Shown here in pieces: positions 8,524 through 16,795 of a DNA stretch of 64,000 bases (position 1 is the stretch's first letter; each line of letters opens with the position of its first letter). The translations under genes and the position numbers were made by a program. Source of the DNA: CAZSAA01 sp964604915 (GTDB taxonomy: Bacteria > Patescibacteriota > Patescibacteriia > Patescibacteriales > UBA12465); assembly GCA_964604915.1 (NCBI GenBank), contig CAZSAA010000001.1, forward strand, positions 1-64,000. Direction: 5' to 3'. The notes below the pieces were generated by a model. It was not told the origin of the DNA. It saw only the letters and a program-made list of their open reading frames with translations, and searched no databases.

Positions 8524-8832
8524 CTAATCGATTTCTTTCTTAAAGGAAGACAGTATATCTTTGATCAGGTCCAAATCATTTTCCCTGAGGCCTAGATCCA
8601 AGCGCTTGCGCCAGAGGTTATGGATATCGCGCCGGATATCTGTCCCGGACGGGTGGACGCCTCGCCTCGCCTTATCCTTATAGCTATCGATGAGTCCGAA
8701 GATCACCTCCTTATTGCTGTCATTAAGATAACGGAAACTCTCCTTGTTCTTGATGAAGAACTCCTTGAATTCCCGCTCTATCTTCCAATCAGGCATATCC
8801 TTAGCCTGCCTCGCGATATCCTTTAGATCCAT
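8524..8832 (-). CDS. Unknown protein, 102 aa, first gene of the map-ruvX-recO operon
   Basis: Not recognised. Highly charged, apparently all-helical and soluble (MDLKDIARQAKDMPDWKIE at the start; RRDIHNLWRKRLDLGLREN in the second half). It lies 2 bases upstream of map and is the first gene after the operator-like palindrome at 8869-8914, so its expression should reflect that site. A TATATT box at 8852-8847 is 14 bases upstream of its ATG. No DNA-binding helix-turn-helix is obvious, so I do not call it the cognate regulator. Confidence 0.65.
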   Translation of the reverse strand: MDLKDIARQAKDMPDWKIEREFKEFFIKNKESFRYLNDSNKEVIFGLIDSYKDKARRGVHPSGTDIRRDIHNLWRKRLDLGLRENDLDLIKDILSSFKKEID

Positions 8833-8868
8833 ATGATTCTTCTGTTAATATATCCTTTTTCCCCTTAA

Positions 8869-8914
8869 ATTCGTATCATTTACCTGCCTTAATCGTATCA
8901 TATTGATACGATTA
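8869..8914. promoter_or_regulatory. Palindromic operator-like site with a third half-site
   Basis: Bases 8890-8914 form a perfect inverted repeat with 11-bp arms (TAATCGTATCA and its complement) around the 3-base centre TAT. A third copy of the core TCGTATCAT lies at 8871-8879, starting exactly 22 bp from the copy at 8893-8901, that is two helical turns. The site lies upstream of the unknown-map-ruvX-recO operon. There is no T-tract, so it is not a terminator; the symmetric and phased arrangement looks like a dimeric repressor or activator site. Regulator unknown. Confidence 0.55.
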
Positions 8915-8939
8915 ATCAACCTTGAACCCCCTGATACCA

Positions 8940-8963
8940 AAAGACCCTTTTCCAAGGGTCTTT
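8940..8963 (-). terminator. Terminator at the end of the secY operon
   Basis: Minus-strand stem AAAGACCC / GGGTCTTT with an 8-base loop, 37 bases after the secY stop, ending in TTTT. It closes the long ribosomal-protein operon. The arms are A/T flanked on both sides, so it could also work on the plus strand. Confidence 0.7.
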
Positions 8964-9000
8964 CCGACTATATATGGATTGAAGGATATGGCATTTCTCC

Positions 9001-10272
9001 CTATAATCCGTCGTATTCACGCATAGTCATCTGAGAACGAATTTGTTTGACTGTATCAATGACTACCGCTACTACGATAAGCAAACTGGTACCGCCAATA
9101 GTTAACGACCTTATACCGGTAAAAGCTTGGACGATCAGTGGCAACACAGCAATAAGAGCCAGGAAGAGCGCGCCGCCGAGCATTATCTTGTAGGTAACCT
9201 TCTCCAGGTATTGGGCGGTCGGCTTGCCCGGACGGATGCCGGGGATGAAACCGCCTTGCTTCTGTAGGTTCTCAGAAATACGGTCGGGATGGAAGATAAC
9301 TTCGGTATAGAAATAAGTGAACGCGAAGACCATCACGAAATAGAAGATGCCGTAGAAAAGCTGGTTATTGAAGATGGTAATAACCCACTCAGAAAACTGG
9401 GCGATCCAAGCGGTTTTGGCGTGGATGAAGAACTGGGCAATCATGGGTGGAAACATCACGATAGAGATGGCGAAGATGATCGGCATAACACCAGCCATAT
9501 TGACGCGGATAGGCAGATGGGTAGAGGTACCGCCGAAAGCGCGGCTGCCCCTTATTTGCCGGGCGTATTGGACCGGAATATTGCGCTGGCCTTCGTTAAT
9601 GACCACGACGCCGACTACGGTGACTATCGCCAGTAAGATAAAGCCGAGCAAGGTTACCAGTTGGGTCTGATCGAAACTAAGAAAAATCTGCTGGATGCTG
9701 CTGGGCAGAGCGGAAATGATACCGGCGAAGATAAGGATGGAAATGCCGTTGCCGATTTTCTTTTCCGAAATGAGCTCGCCGAGCCACATGAGCAGGATGG
9801 TACCGCCGGTAATGACGGTGACCATGATAGCCATATCTAACAGGCCGGTATTGGCCAATATCTGGCGATTAGAGCTGTTAAGGAGACTGATCATGCTATA
9901 GGCCTGCAGGGCGGCGAGCGGAACGGTAAGCCAGCGGGTCCAGGAATTTATCTTCTTCTGGCCAGATTCCTCTTTCTGCATCTGCTCTAATTTAGGAACG
10001 ACCATAGCGAGCAGCTGGAAGATGATGGAGGAGGTGATATAAGGAGCGACGCCCATCATCATGATGGAAAAATTCTCCATGCTACCGCCGGAAAACAGGT
10101 TCATCAACCCCAATACTTGGTTAGAAGCGAACAAGTTCTTGAGGGCGACCGCGTCCACTCCCGGGATGGGAATGTGGGCGGCTAAGCGGAAAACCGCCAA
10201 CATCAGGAGGACGAATAGGATGTTATTCCTGAGATCTTTAGCTTTCCAGATTTGTTCGAGCTTGGCAAACAT
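9001..10272 (-). CDS. secY: Protein translocase subunit SecY
   Basis: Channel-forming subunit of the Sec translocon in the cytoplasmic membrane. 423 residues, slightly short but complete, with ten expected membrane helices. The plug and early helices (FRLAAHIPIPGVD; LFSGGSMENFSIMMMGVAPYI), the cytoplasmic segment NEGQRNIPVQYARQIRG and the conserved loop FGGTSTHLPIRVNMAGVMPIIFA are clear. It is the last gene of the spc part, 12 bases after rplO; the frequent downstream partner adk is absent, and a terminator follows. Confidence 0.97.
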   Translation of the reverse strand: MFAKLEQIWKAKDLRNNILFVLLMLAVFRLAAHIPIPGVDAVALKNLFASNQVLGLMNLFSGGSMENFSIMMMGVAPYITSSIIFQLLAMVVPKLEQMQKEESGQKKINSWTRWLTVPLAALQAYSMISLLNSSNRQILANTGLLDMAIMVTVITGGTILLMWLGELISEKKIGNGISILIFAGIISALPSSIQQIFLSFDQTQLVTLLGFILLAIVTVVGVVVINEGQRNIPVQYARQIRGSRAFGGTSTHLPIRVNMAGVMPIIFAISIVMFPPMIAQFFIHAKTAWIAQFSEWVITIFNNQLFYGIFYFVMVFAFTYFYTEVIFHPDRISENLQKQGGFIPGIRPGKPTAQYLEKVTYKIMLGGALFLALIAVLPLIVQAFTGIRSLTIGGTSLLIVVAVVIDTVKQIRSQMTMREYDGL

Positions 10273-10284
10273 AGATATATGGGT

Positions 10285-10698
10285 TTATTCGGCTTGGAGA
10301 TGGACGCTGCCGCTCATCTTGATGCCGGTAAAAGTCACTTTGACCGAAAGCTTCTCCTTGCCCAGGACCTTGATCGGGCGGGCGATGTGCTTGATAAGGC
10401 CCTTCTCCAAGAGGATAGCGGCATTTACTATCTCTCCGTCCTTGAAATTATTATTGATATCCTTGACCGAGACTACCTGGTTCTTCGGCTTATCAGAATG
10501 GAAGCCCCTGGCCTTAGGGGTCTGGAGCAATTGCTTGCGCATGCCCAGGCGCTTGAGGCCGCTTACGCCGGAACGAGATTTCTGGCCCTTGAGACCGCGG
10601 GTACTATAAGTGCCGTGGCCGGACGAATTGCCGCGTCCGACGCGTTTCCTCTTCTTCGTCGCGCCCTTGGCGGACCTTATTTCGTTTAATGACAACAT
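10285..10698 (-). CDS. rplO: 50S ribosomal protein L15 (uL15)
   Basis: Large-subunit assembly protein. 137 residues with the typical glycine/basic N-terminal tail (KKRKRVGRGNSSGHGTYSTRG and GQKSRSGVSG) that penetrates 23S rRNA. It follows rpsE directly by 22 bases; the rpmD (L30) gene that normally lies between them in bacteria is missing. Confidence 0.96.
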   Translation of the reverse strand: MLSLNEIRSAKGATKKRKRVGRGNSSGHGTYSTRGLKGQKSRSGVSGLKRLGMRKQLLQTPKARGFHSDKPKNQVVSVKDINNNFKDGEIVNAAILLEKGLIKHIARPIKVLGKEKLSVKVTFTGIKMSGSVHLQAE

Positions 10699-10720
10699 AT
10701 GTATAAAGGATTATTTGGCT

Positions 10721-11314
10721 TTAGTCTTGCTTGCGGGAACCGCTGCGGAGCATGGACAGGGCGGTGATGGTGCAGCGAGCATTATTGATCTTGTTGCTGC
10801 TGCCGCCTAACATCTTGCTGCTGACGTTCTTGACTCCGGCCAGCTCGAAGATGACGCGGATAACGCCGCCAGCGATGACCCCTCTTCCCTGACGAGCCGG
10901 CTTGATAACCAAGCTAGCGGCGCCTTCGGAATGGAGGACTTCATGCGGGATAGTATCATTGACGGTGTTGACCTTGACCAAAGTCTTCTTGGCGCGGTTG
11001 ACTGCCTTATTGATGGCCATAGTGACATCGGCTCCTTTGCCGACGCCGACGCCAACCGAGCCCTTGCGATCGCCGATGGCCACGCAAGCGCGGAAATTCA
11101 TCCTCTTGCCGCCGGCCATAACTCTAGTCACACGAGCCAAGTCGAGGATGCGCTGGTCGAATTCGTCTTTCTTATCATCGCGGCTGAATTTGCCACCGCG
11201 GCCGCCACCAGGACGCTTGCGTTCACCGGTCTGGCCAGTGCCAGTCCGCCTATCGCCAGGCCGTCCGGCCGGTGCAACCTTGGGCTTGATATTGTCTTTT
11301 TTTTCGTCTGCCAT
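10721..11314 (-). CDS. rpsE: 30S ribosomal protein S5 (uS5)
   Basis: Decoding-fidelity protein of the small subunit. 197 residues against about 166 in E. coli: the first 50 residues are a basic, glycine-rich extension (GQTGERKRPGGGRGGKFSRDD). The core begins at FDQRILDLARVTRVMAGGKRM, and GDRKGSVGVGVGKGADVTMAI and VIAGGVIRVIFELAGV are the conserved double-stranded-RNA-binding and C-terminal motifs. Between rplR and rplO in the usual order. Confidence 0.97.
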   Translation of the reverse strand: MADEKKDNIKPKVAPAGRPGDRRTGTGQTGERKRPGGGRGGKFSRDDKKDEFDQRILDLARVTRVMAGGKRMNFRACVAIGDRKGSVGVGVGKGADVTMAINKAVNRAKKTLVKVNTVNDTIPHEVLHSEGAASLVIKPARQGRGVIAGGVIRVIFELAGVKNVSSKMLGGSSNKINNARCTITALSMLRSGSRKQD

Positions 11315-11332
11315 ATGTAGATGCTTTACAAA

Positions 11333-11680
11333 TTAAAATTTCAATCCGCCTTCGCGCGCGCTCTCGGCGAGCGCTTTGACGCGTCCGTGATACTTATATG
11401 AAGAACGGTCGAATACGATAGCTTCTATCTTCTTAGCCAGAGCTTTCTCAGCGATGAGCTTGCCTAGCCCGGTCGCGACGTCGGTCTTGCTGCCCTTCTC
11501 TTTTAGTTCTCGGCTATGGGCGCTTATGATAGTCTGCCCCTTCTGGTCATCGATCAGTTGGACATACATGCCACGATTAGAACGGAAGACGGAAAGGCGG
11601 GGCAAAGAAGCGGTGCCGCTAGCTTTCGCTCTCACTCTCGCTTTTCTCCTGGCTTGTTTTATTTGTTTGGTATTTTTCAT
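11333..11680 (-). CDS. rplR: 50S ribosomal protein L18 (uL18)
   Basis: 5S rRNA-binding protein of the central protuberance. 115 residues with the basic N-terminus ([22 protein letters not shown]), [16 protein letters not shown] and the C-terminal [24 protein letters not shown] that define the family. Canonical position between rplF and rpsE. Confidence 0.97.
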   Translation of the reverse strand: MKNTKQIKQARRKARVRAKASGTASLPRLSVFRSNRGMYVQLIDDQKGQTIISAHSRELKEKGSKTDVATGLGKLIAEKALAKKIEAIVFDRSSYKYHGRVKALAESAREGGLKF

Positions 11681-11693
11681 ATCCTAAAATTTA

Positions 11694-12236
11694 CTATTTG
11701 CCTTTAGTAGCGGATTTTCCGGCCTTGCGGCGGATCACCTCTTCGGCGTACTTGACGCCCTTACCCTTATACGGTTCCGGCTTCCTCAAACGGCGGATCT
11801 TATAGGCGGTATCGCCGAGCAAAGTCTTATCGAATCCGCTCAGGGTGATAACGTTACCCTCGGCGACGGCCGTGATACCATCAGGCAGCGGGAAAGCGAT
11901 CGGGTGCGAATATCCGAGATTGAAGTTTATAGTCTTGCCGGCGACTGCGGCGCGATAGCCGACACCGTTTATCTCGAGCTTCCTAGTGAAGCCAGTGCTA
12001 ACTCCGGTCACCATATTGTCGATAAGGCCGCGGAAAAGTCCCCAGAGAGCTTTGCCTTCCTTGAGTTCCAAATCAGAAGTTACCTTGATCTGGTTATCAG
12101 CGATCTCGATCTTGATAGCTGGGTGCAACTCGCGCTTGAGCTCGCCCTTAGGGCCCTTGACCGATATGTTCTTGCCGCTAACCTTGATTTCCACTCCGGC
12201 GGGGATAGCGATTGGTAGTTTTCCTAAACGTGACAT
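11694..12236 (-). CDS. rplF: 50S ribosomal protein L6 (uL6)
   Basis: Binds near the GTPase-associated centre. 180 residues; both duplicated alpha/beta domains are present, with MSRLGKLPIAIPAGVEI at the start and the diagnostic C-terminal RLRKPEPYKGKGVKYAEE followed by the basic tail RRKAGKSATKGK. Canonical position after rpsH. Confidence 0.97.
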   Translation of the reverse strand: MSRLGKLPIAIPAGVEIKVSGKNISVKGPKGELKRELHPAIKIEIADNQIKVTSDLELKEGKALWGLFRGLIDNMVTGVSTGFTRKLEINGVGYRAAVAGKTINFNLGYSHPIAFPLPDGITAVAEGNVITLSGFDKTLLGDTAYKIRRLRKPEPYKGKGVKYAEEVIRRKAGKSATKGK

Positions 12237-12257
12237 AGATTTATATGATTACTAGTA

Positions 12258-12668
12258 CTAGTATACTTCGCCGATAAGCTCGCCGCCGATATTTTCTTTC
12301 CTGGCGCGCTTGTTGGTCATCATGCCTTTAGAGGTGGAAACGATGGCGATACCGAAATTATTCAAGACGTTGGGGAGCTGTTCACGATTGACATAGACGC
12401 GGGAACCAGGAGTGCTGACGCGCTGGATGTGGCTGATCTGGGATTTACCGTCCTTCTTATATTTCAGGCTGATCTTGAGCTGGTCGAAATTATGACGGTC
12501 AGCTTCGGCGCTGCCGGGAATTACCTCGGCCTTCTTTATCCAACCCTCAAGCTCCAGGATCTTGGCGACCTGGTATTTTACCTTGCTCATGGGCAACAGA
12601 ATTTCAGTTTTCCTGACGGCAGAAGCGTTCCTGATTCTAGTAAACATGTCTGCTATTGGATCTGTCAT
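12258..12668 (-). CDS. rpsH: 30S ribosomal protein S8 (uS8)
   Basis: Central-domain assembly protein binding 16S rRNA helix 21; in E. coli also the spc operon repressor. 136 residues, MTDPIADMFTRIRNASAVRK at the start and the conserved STSKGMMTNKRARKENIGGELI at the end. Follows rpsN by 39 bases. Confidence 0.97.
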   Translation of the reverse strand: MTDPIADMFTRIRNASAVRKTEILLPMSKVKYQVAKILELEGWIKKAEVIPGSAEADRHNFDQLKISLKYKKDGKSQISHIQRVSTPGSRVYVNREQLPNVLNNFGIAIVSTSKGMMTNKRARKENIGGELIGEVY

Positions 12669-12707
12669 ATTTTTTTACTTATAGAATATTGATTGATTAA
12701 TTAAGGA

Positions 12708-12893
12708 TTACCAGCTCGACTTCTTGATTCCTGGCAAGTCGCCATTATCGGCCAATTCGCGGAAACATATGCGGCACAGGCCGAAATCGCGCATATAGCC
12801 GTGGTTACGTCCACATCTCCAGCAACGGTTGATCTTGCGGGTGGAGAACTTCGGCTTCCTTTTCGCTTTTACTATTAATGCTGTTCTGGCCAT
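12708..12893 (-). CDS. rpsN: 30S ribosomal protein S14, zinc-binding short type (uS14, type Z)
   Basis: 61 residues, the compact form of S14. The zinc knuckle is complete: C-W-R-C at residues 24-27 and C-R-I-C near residues 39-42. It lies in the canonical spot between rplE (5 bases upstream) and rpsH. Confidence 0.97.
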   Translation of the reverse strand: MARTALIVKAKRKPKFSTRKINRCWRCGRNHGYMRDFGLCRICFRELADNGDLPGIKKSSW

Positions 12894-12898
12894 ATAGG

Positions 12899-13444
12899 TT
12901 ACTTGTTAGTCTTTTTAAAGGGGAACCCGAGGGAACGGTACAGGGCTAATCCTTCTTCCTTGTTTTTAGCGGTGCTGCTGACGCAGACTTCCAGGCCGAA
13001 TATGCTCTCGACATCTTCCACCTTGATTTCCGGGAAAGCCGAGTGATCCTTGAAGCCGATAGTCATGTTGCCGGTGCGATCGACGATATTCTCATCGATA
13101 CCGCGGAAGTCGCGGACGCGAGGGAAAGTGATGCCGACCAGTTTCTCAATGAAATCATACATGCGCTGGCCGCGGAGAGTCACCTTGACGCCCACGGTCA
13201 TTCCTTCTCTTACCTTGAAAGCGGAGATGGATTTCTTAGCCAAGGTAAAGACGGATTTCTGACCGGTAAGTTTCTCCAGGTTCTTGGCGACATAGGCTAA
13301 GAATTCCTTCTCTTTGGCGGATTTGCCAACGCCGACGTTAAGGACGACCTTCTGGAGCTTCGGGACCAGGTTGACGTTCTTGAAAGCAAACTTCTCCTTT
13401 AGCTCAGGGCTGATTTCTTTCTTGTATTTATCTTTTAGTCTCAT
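12899..13444 (-). CDS. rplE: 50S ribosomal protein L5 (uL5)
   Basis: Binds 5S rRNA and contacts the P-site tRNA. 181 residues; conserved [13 protein letters not shown], the segment [15 protein letters not shown], and [10 protein letters not shown] are present. Follows rplX by 20 bases. Confidence 0.97.
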   Translation of the reverse strand: MRLKDKYKKEISPELKEKFAFKNVNLVPKLQKVVLNVGVGKSAKEKEFLAYVAKNLEKLTGQKSVFTLAKKSISAFKVREGMTVGVKVTLRGQRMYDFIEKLVGITFPRVRDFRGIDENIVDRTGNMTIGFKDHSAFPEIKVEDVESIFGLEVCVSSTAKNKEEGLALYRSLGFPFKKTNK

Positions 13445-13464
13445 ATGGATGCAGTATATGAAAA

Positions 13465-13785
13465 TTAATCAATCACTTCCTTGCACTTCTGACAAGTCCG
13501 GTATTTCTTAGTCTTTCCCTCTACTTCGCTCACCTTATGCTGAATACGAGCCGCCTGGCCGCATTTGGGGCAGACGAGCGCGACATTGGAGGCGTCCACG
13601 AAAGATGGGAACTCGATCCGCTGGCCTTTTTCGCCTTGGCGCTGGGCGCGCAAGTGCTTGATAAGCAGATTGAGCCCTTCGACGCTGACTTTGCCTTCAC
13701 TGGGGATGACCTGCAGAACCTTACCAGTCTTGCCCTTGTCCTTGCCGGAAAGCATCTTTACTTTATCGTTTTTCTTGATATTCAT
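13465..13785 (-). CDS. rplX: 50S ribosomal protein L24 (uL24)
   Basis: Assembly initiator of the large subunit. I start at the ATG at 13785 (MNIKKNDKVKMLSGKDKGKTG), where the KOW motif begins; the open frame continues 20 codons upstream but that part overlaps rplN's end in a shadow frame. This gives 106 residues. The C-terminal third carries C-P-K-C and C-Q-K-C pairs, a zinc-ribbon-like arrangement seen in many bacterial L24 proteins. Confidence 0.95.
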   Translation of the reverse strand: MNIKKNDKVKMLSGKDKGKTGKVLQVIPSEGKVSVEGLNLLIKHLRAQRQGEKGQRIEFPSFVDASNVALVCPKCGQAARIQHKVSEVEGKTKKYRTCQKCKEVID

Positions 13786-13805
13786 ATTAGCCAAATTATT
13801 TATGC

Positions 13806-14180
13806 CTATAGCACTTCCGGAGCGAGCGAGGCGATCTTGACGCAACCAGCCCGTCTGACTTCACGGGCGATGGGCCCGAAAATACGGGTGCCCTTAGGTT
13901 CTTTCTTCTCCTTATCATTGATAATCACGCAAGCATTGTCGTCAAAGCGAAGGTATGAACCGTCAGCCCGCCTGATCTCCTTGCTGGTGCGCACGACGAC
14001 CGCCTTGACCACGTCGCCTTTCTTGATAGCGGCATGCGGAGTGGCGCTCTTGACGGCGGCCACGATGACCTCACCGACATGGGCATAGCGCTTCTTATAG
14101 CCGCCGATCACCTTGATGCATTCGACCATCTTGGCGCCGGAATTATCAGCTACTTTTAGTCTTGTTTGTACTTGGATCAT
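13806..14180 (-). CDS. rplN: 50S ribosomal protein L14 (uL14)
   Basis: Forms inter-subunit bridge B8. 124 residues with [37 protein letters not shown] and [13 protein letters not shown], all strongly conserved. Six bases after rpsQ. Confidence 0.98.
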   Translation of the reverse strand: MIQVQTRLKVADNSGAKMVECIKVIGGYKKRYAHVGEVIVAAVKSATPHAAIKKGDVVKAVVVRTSKEIRRADGSYLRFDDNACVIINDKEKKEPKGTRIFGPIAREVRRAGCVKIASLAPEVL

Positions 14181-14186
14181 ATGGGT

Positions 14187-14558
14187 TTAGTTGTATAATA
14201 CGCGCCAGCGCTTATCGCGGCTCAAAGGGCGGCAAGGAATGAAAGACACCTTGTCCCCTTCCTTATACTGGTTCTTCTCATCATGGACCTTATAGCGGCG
14301 GCTTACGGTATATCTCTTCTTATACTTCGGGTGCATCTTGACCGATTCCACGGAAACGATTACGGTCTTGTCGTTCTTGCCGCTAACCACGACTCCGGCG
14401 AATTTGCGGATGAATTTCTCGATAACCGCTCCCGCTTCCGCTTCCTTTTCCGGCGACGGAGTAACAGCCTTCTTCACGGCTGGCTTAACGGCTGGTTTCC
14501 GGACGGCTGGCTTCTTGGCAGCGACTGGCTTCTTGTTGTTAGTTTTATTCTCGGCCAT
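14187..14558 (-). CDS. rpsQ: 30S ribosomal protein S17 (uS17) with N-terminal extension
   Basis: 16S rRNA 5'-domain binder. 123 residues against about 85 usually. The first 45 residues are a lysine/alanine/proline-rich low-complexity tail (repeats of K-P-A-V-R/K), then the core begins at RKFAGVVVSGKNDKTVIVSVE and ends with IPCRPLSRDKRWRVLYN. No internal ATG is suitably placed before the core, so the tail is probably translated. Confidence 0.95.
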   Translation of the reverse strand: MAENKTNNKKPVAAKKPAVRKPAVKPAVKKAVTPSPEKEAEAGAVIEKFIRKFAGVVVSGKNDKTVIVSVESVKMHPKYKKRYTVSRRYKVHDEKNQYKEGDKVSFIPCRPLSRDKRWRVLYN

Positions 14559-14566
14559 ATTATTGA

Positions 14567-14767
14567 TTATTTAGAATCTTGGCCGCGCATCGAATTGATA
14601 GCGGTCATTATCTTAGCTACCGACTTCTTGACTATCCTTATCTCGCGGATATTCTTGAGTTGGCGGCTGGAATCCTTGAATCTGAGCTCGCGCAGCTTCT
14701 CCCGATTCTCGGTCAAAGACGCCTTGAGCTCGCCTAGATCCTTATTCTTTAATTCTTTGAATTCCAT
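14567..14767 (-). CDS. rpmC: 50S ribosomal protein L29 (uL29)
   Basis: Two-helix protein near the exit tunnel. 66 residues, ending in the conserved pattern RQLKNIREIRIVKKSVAKI-type helix that follows LRELRFKDSS. Placed between rplP (4 bases) and rpsQ as usual. Confidence 0.95.
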   Translation of the reverse strand: MEFKELKNKDLGELKASLTENREKLRELRFKDSSRQLKNIREIRIVKKSVAKIMTAINSMRGQDSK

Positions 14768-14771
14768 ATGG

Positions 14772-15176
14772 TTACTTGCTTATGAATTTACACTGCACCG
14801 GAAGCTTGTGGCCAGCGAGTTCGAGCGCGGTCTTAGCGGTCGCCTCATCGACTCCTTCCATCTCGAACAGCACGGTACCGGGCTTGACCACGGCGACGTA
14901 GTAGTCAACCGCGCCTTTACCCTTACCCATCGGCAGTTCGCCACCATGAGCGGTAACCGGCTTATCCGGGAATATCCTGATCCACATCTTGCCGCCCTTC
15001 TTGATGTATCTGGTAATGACGCGGCGGGCAGATTCGATCTGCCTGGCGTTTATCCAGTGGGCACCCATGCTCTTGAGACCGTAGCTGCCGAAGCTGATAT
15101 CGACGATACGGGTAGCGGTGCCGCCACGGCGGCGCTTATGATCTTTCCTGTGTTTGGTTTTTTTAGGCATCAACAT
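14772..15176 (-). CDS. rplP: 50S ribosomal protein L16 (uL16)
   Basis: Shapes the A-site tRNA channel. 134 residues from 15176, or 132 from the second ATG (MPKKTKHRKDHKRRRGG), which is the family-typical start. WINARQIESARRVITRYIKKGG, IRIFPDKPVT and the glycine-rich MGKGKGAVDYYVAVVKPG are visible. Confidence 0.97.
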   Translation of the reverse strand: MLMPKKTKHRKDHKRRRGGTATRIVDISFGSYGLKSMGAHWINARQIESARRVITRYIKKGGKMWIRIFPDKPVTAHGGELPMGKGKGAVDYYVAVVKPGTVLFEMEGVDEATAKTALELAGHKLPVQCKFISK

Positions 15177-15199
15177 ATATATCTGTCAATTTAATACGA

Positions 15200-15877
15200 T
15201 TATTCAATTACCTGGCCGTTCTCATCCTTCTCCTTGTCGAACACTTCCCCCTTATACACCCAGACCTTGATGCCGATGGCGCCATATGTGGTATGGGCAG
15301 CGCCGCGGGAATAGTCGATGTCGGCGCGCAGAGTCTGGAGCGGTACTTTGCCGGATACGAGCTTCTCGGTACGGGCGATTTCAGCGCCATTGAGACGGCC
15401 GCTGATAACAACCTTGACTCCCATGGCTCCGGCTCTCTCGGCCTTGGAGATAGTCTGTTTCATCACCTTGCGGAAAGGCATGCGCTTCTCGATATCCATG
15501 ATTATGCTCTGGACTAGGATCTGGCTGCTGAGATTCGGGCGTTCCACCTCTTTCACGTTGAGATTGATCTCACCCATGCGGAAAGTCTTGAGGAATTTCT
15601 CGTGCAGGGTCTTTTTCAGGTCTTCGATGCCGTTGCCACCGCGTCCGATGATGACGCCGGGCTTAGCGGTCCAGATATCGATCTCGATGCGGCCGATGCT
15701 GCGGCGCACCTCTACCTTATCTATCCCGGCTTCCTTATGGATCTTGATCAGGTAGCGCCTGACGCTGATGTCCTGCTGGATATTCTTGATATAGTTATTG
15801 CCGTCTTCGAACCACACTGAAGGCCAAGTCTTGGTGACCCCCATTCTCATTACCTTTGGATTGACTTTTTTACCCAT
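15200..15877 (-). CDS. rpsC: 30S ribosomal protein S3 (uS3)
   Basis: mRNA-entry-site protein with KH domain. 225 residues; GKKVNPKVMRMGVTKTWPS at the start, KH motif VIIGRGGNGIEDLKK, and C-terminal domain GVKVVISGRLNGAEIARTE and YGAIGIKVWVYKGE. Canonical position after rplV. Confidence 0.97.
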   Translation of the reverse strand: MGKKVNPKVMRMGVTKTWPSVWFEDGNNYIKNIQQDISVRRYLIKIHKEAGIDKVEVRRSIGRIEIDIWTAKPGVIIGRGGNGIEDLKKTLHEKFLKTFRMGEINLNVKEVERPNLSSQILVQSIIMDIEKRMPFRKVMKQTISKAERAGAMGVKVVISGRLNGAEIARTEKLVSGKVPLQTLRADIDYSRGAAHTTYGAIGIKVWVYKGEVFDKEKDENGQVIE

Positions 15878-15907
15878 ATTTGATGCGTTAGTTATCTCTA
15901 TTATCGC

Positions 15908-16468
15908 TTAGCCGGCCTTGCGTCGGAAGACTTTAGCGGAAAATCCCTTGGAACCGGCGTCGCCTTTGCTGGCTTTGGCCTTCCCTTCCTTGGATTCAAT
16001 CTTAGCTTCTTCCTTCTTGCCGCCTTCTTCCTTCTTAGCGGATTTCTTGTCATTTTCCGCTTGCTTGGACAGGTCGGAGAGCTTGACCGGTGCTTCGGCT
16101 TTCGGCGCTTCTTTCTTCTCGCGTTTGCCGCTCTCGTTTATCTCAGCGAGCACTAAGCGGATATGGCAGCCTCTCTTGCGGATGAGGGTGGCGCGGCCAT
16201 GAGCTTTAGGCATCCAGCGCTTGAGCGTCAAACCTTCGTCCGCCCGGATTTCTTTGATAAAAAGGTTGGACTTGTCGAGGTTATATAGGTCGGAAGCGTT
16301 AGCGATAGCCGACTGGATCAGCTTGACAACCGGTAGGCCGGCCTTCTTGCCGCTGAACTTGAGCTGGGCGATACCCTTCTCTACTGGCATCTTCCTGACC
16401 AAATCAATAACCAGGCGGACCTTCTGGGGCGACATCCTTAGATGATTCAAACTTGCTTTTATTTCCAT
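15908..16468 (-). CDS. rplV: 50S ribosomal protein L22 (uL22) with long C-terminal tail
   Basis: Lines the peptide exit tunnel. The core is residues 1-110 (HLRMSPQKVRLVIDLVRKMP; RADEGLTLKRWMPKAHGRA; KRGCHIRLVLAE). The remaining 75 residues are a low-complexity lysine/glutamate/alanine/serine tail not found in standard L22 (about 110 aa). The reading frame is uninterrupted and the next gene starts 30 bases after it, so the tail belongs to the protein. Confidence 0.95.
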   Translation of the reverse strand: MEIKASLNHLRMSPQKVRLVIDLVRKMPVEKGIAQLKFSGKKAGLPVVKLIQSAIANASDLYNLDKSNLFIKEIRADEGLTLKRWMPKAHGRATLIRKRGCHIRLVLAEINESGKREKKEAPKAEAPVKLSDLSKQAENDKKSAKKEEGGKKEEAKIESKEGKAKASKGDAGSKGFSAKVFRRKAG

Positions 16469-16501
16469 ACGATTGGAGTAATAATTATACCTTTAATTGC
16501 T

Positions 16502-16783
16502 TTAGGATTTAGCCTGAGCCTTAGCTATCTTGCCGCCATGGGAGACGAACTTCTTGGTCGGGGCGAATTCGCCAAGGCAATGACCGACCATGTTTTCTAC
16601 TACGTACACCGGGGTATGCTGCCGGCCATTATGGACGCCAATAGTGAAGCCGACCATCTCCGGAGTAATGGAGCAGGCGCGGTCCCAAACCTTGATCACC
16701 GTCTTATCGCCGGGCTTCAAGTCTTGGATCTTCTTAACTATTCTAGGATTGACGTAGGGTCCTTTTTTCAAACTTCTTGACAT
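16502..16783 (-). CDS. rpsS: 30S ribosomal protein S19 (uS19)
   Basis: Small-subunit head protein. 93 residues, [15 protein letters not shown] at the start and [23 protein letters not shown] and [13 protein letters not shown] later, all diagnostic. Twelve bases after rplB. Confidence 0.98.
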   Translation of the reverse strand: MSRSLKKGPYVNPRIVKKIQDLKPGDKTVIKVWDRACSITPEMVGFTIGVHNGRQHTPVYVVENMVGHCLGEFAPTKKFVSHGGKIAKAQAKS

Positions 16784-16795
16784 ATTCGTAAGTTA

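Noticed and set aside
14283..15194. 303-residue plus-strand ORF opposite rpsQ-rpmC-rplP
   Set aside because: Spans three real genes on the other strand and has shadow composition.
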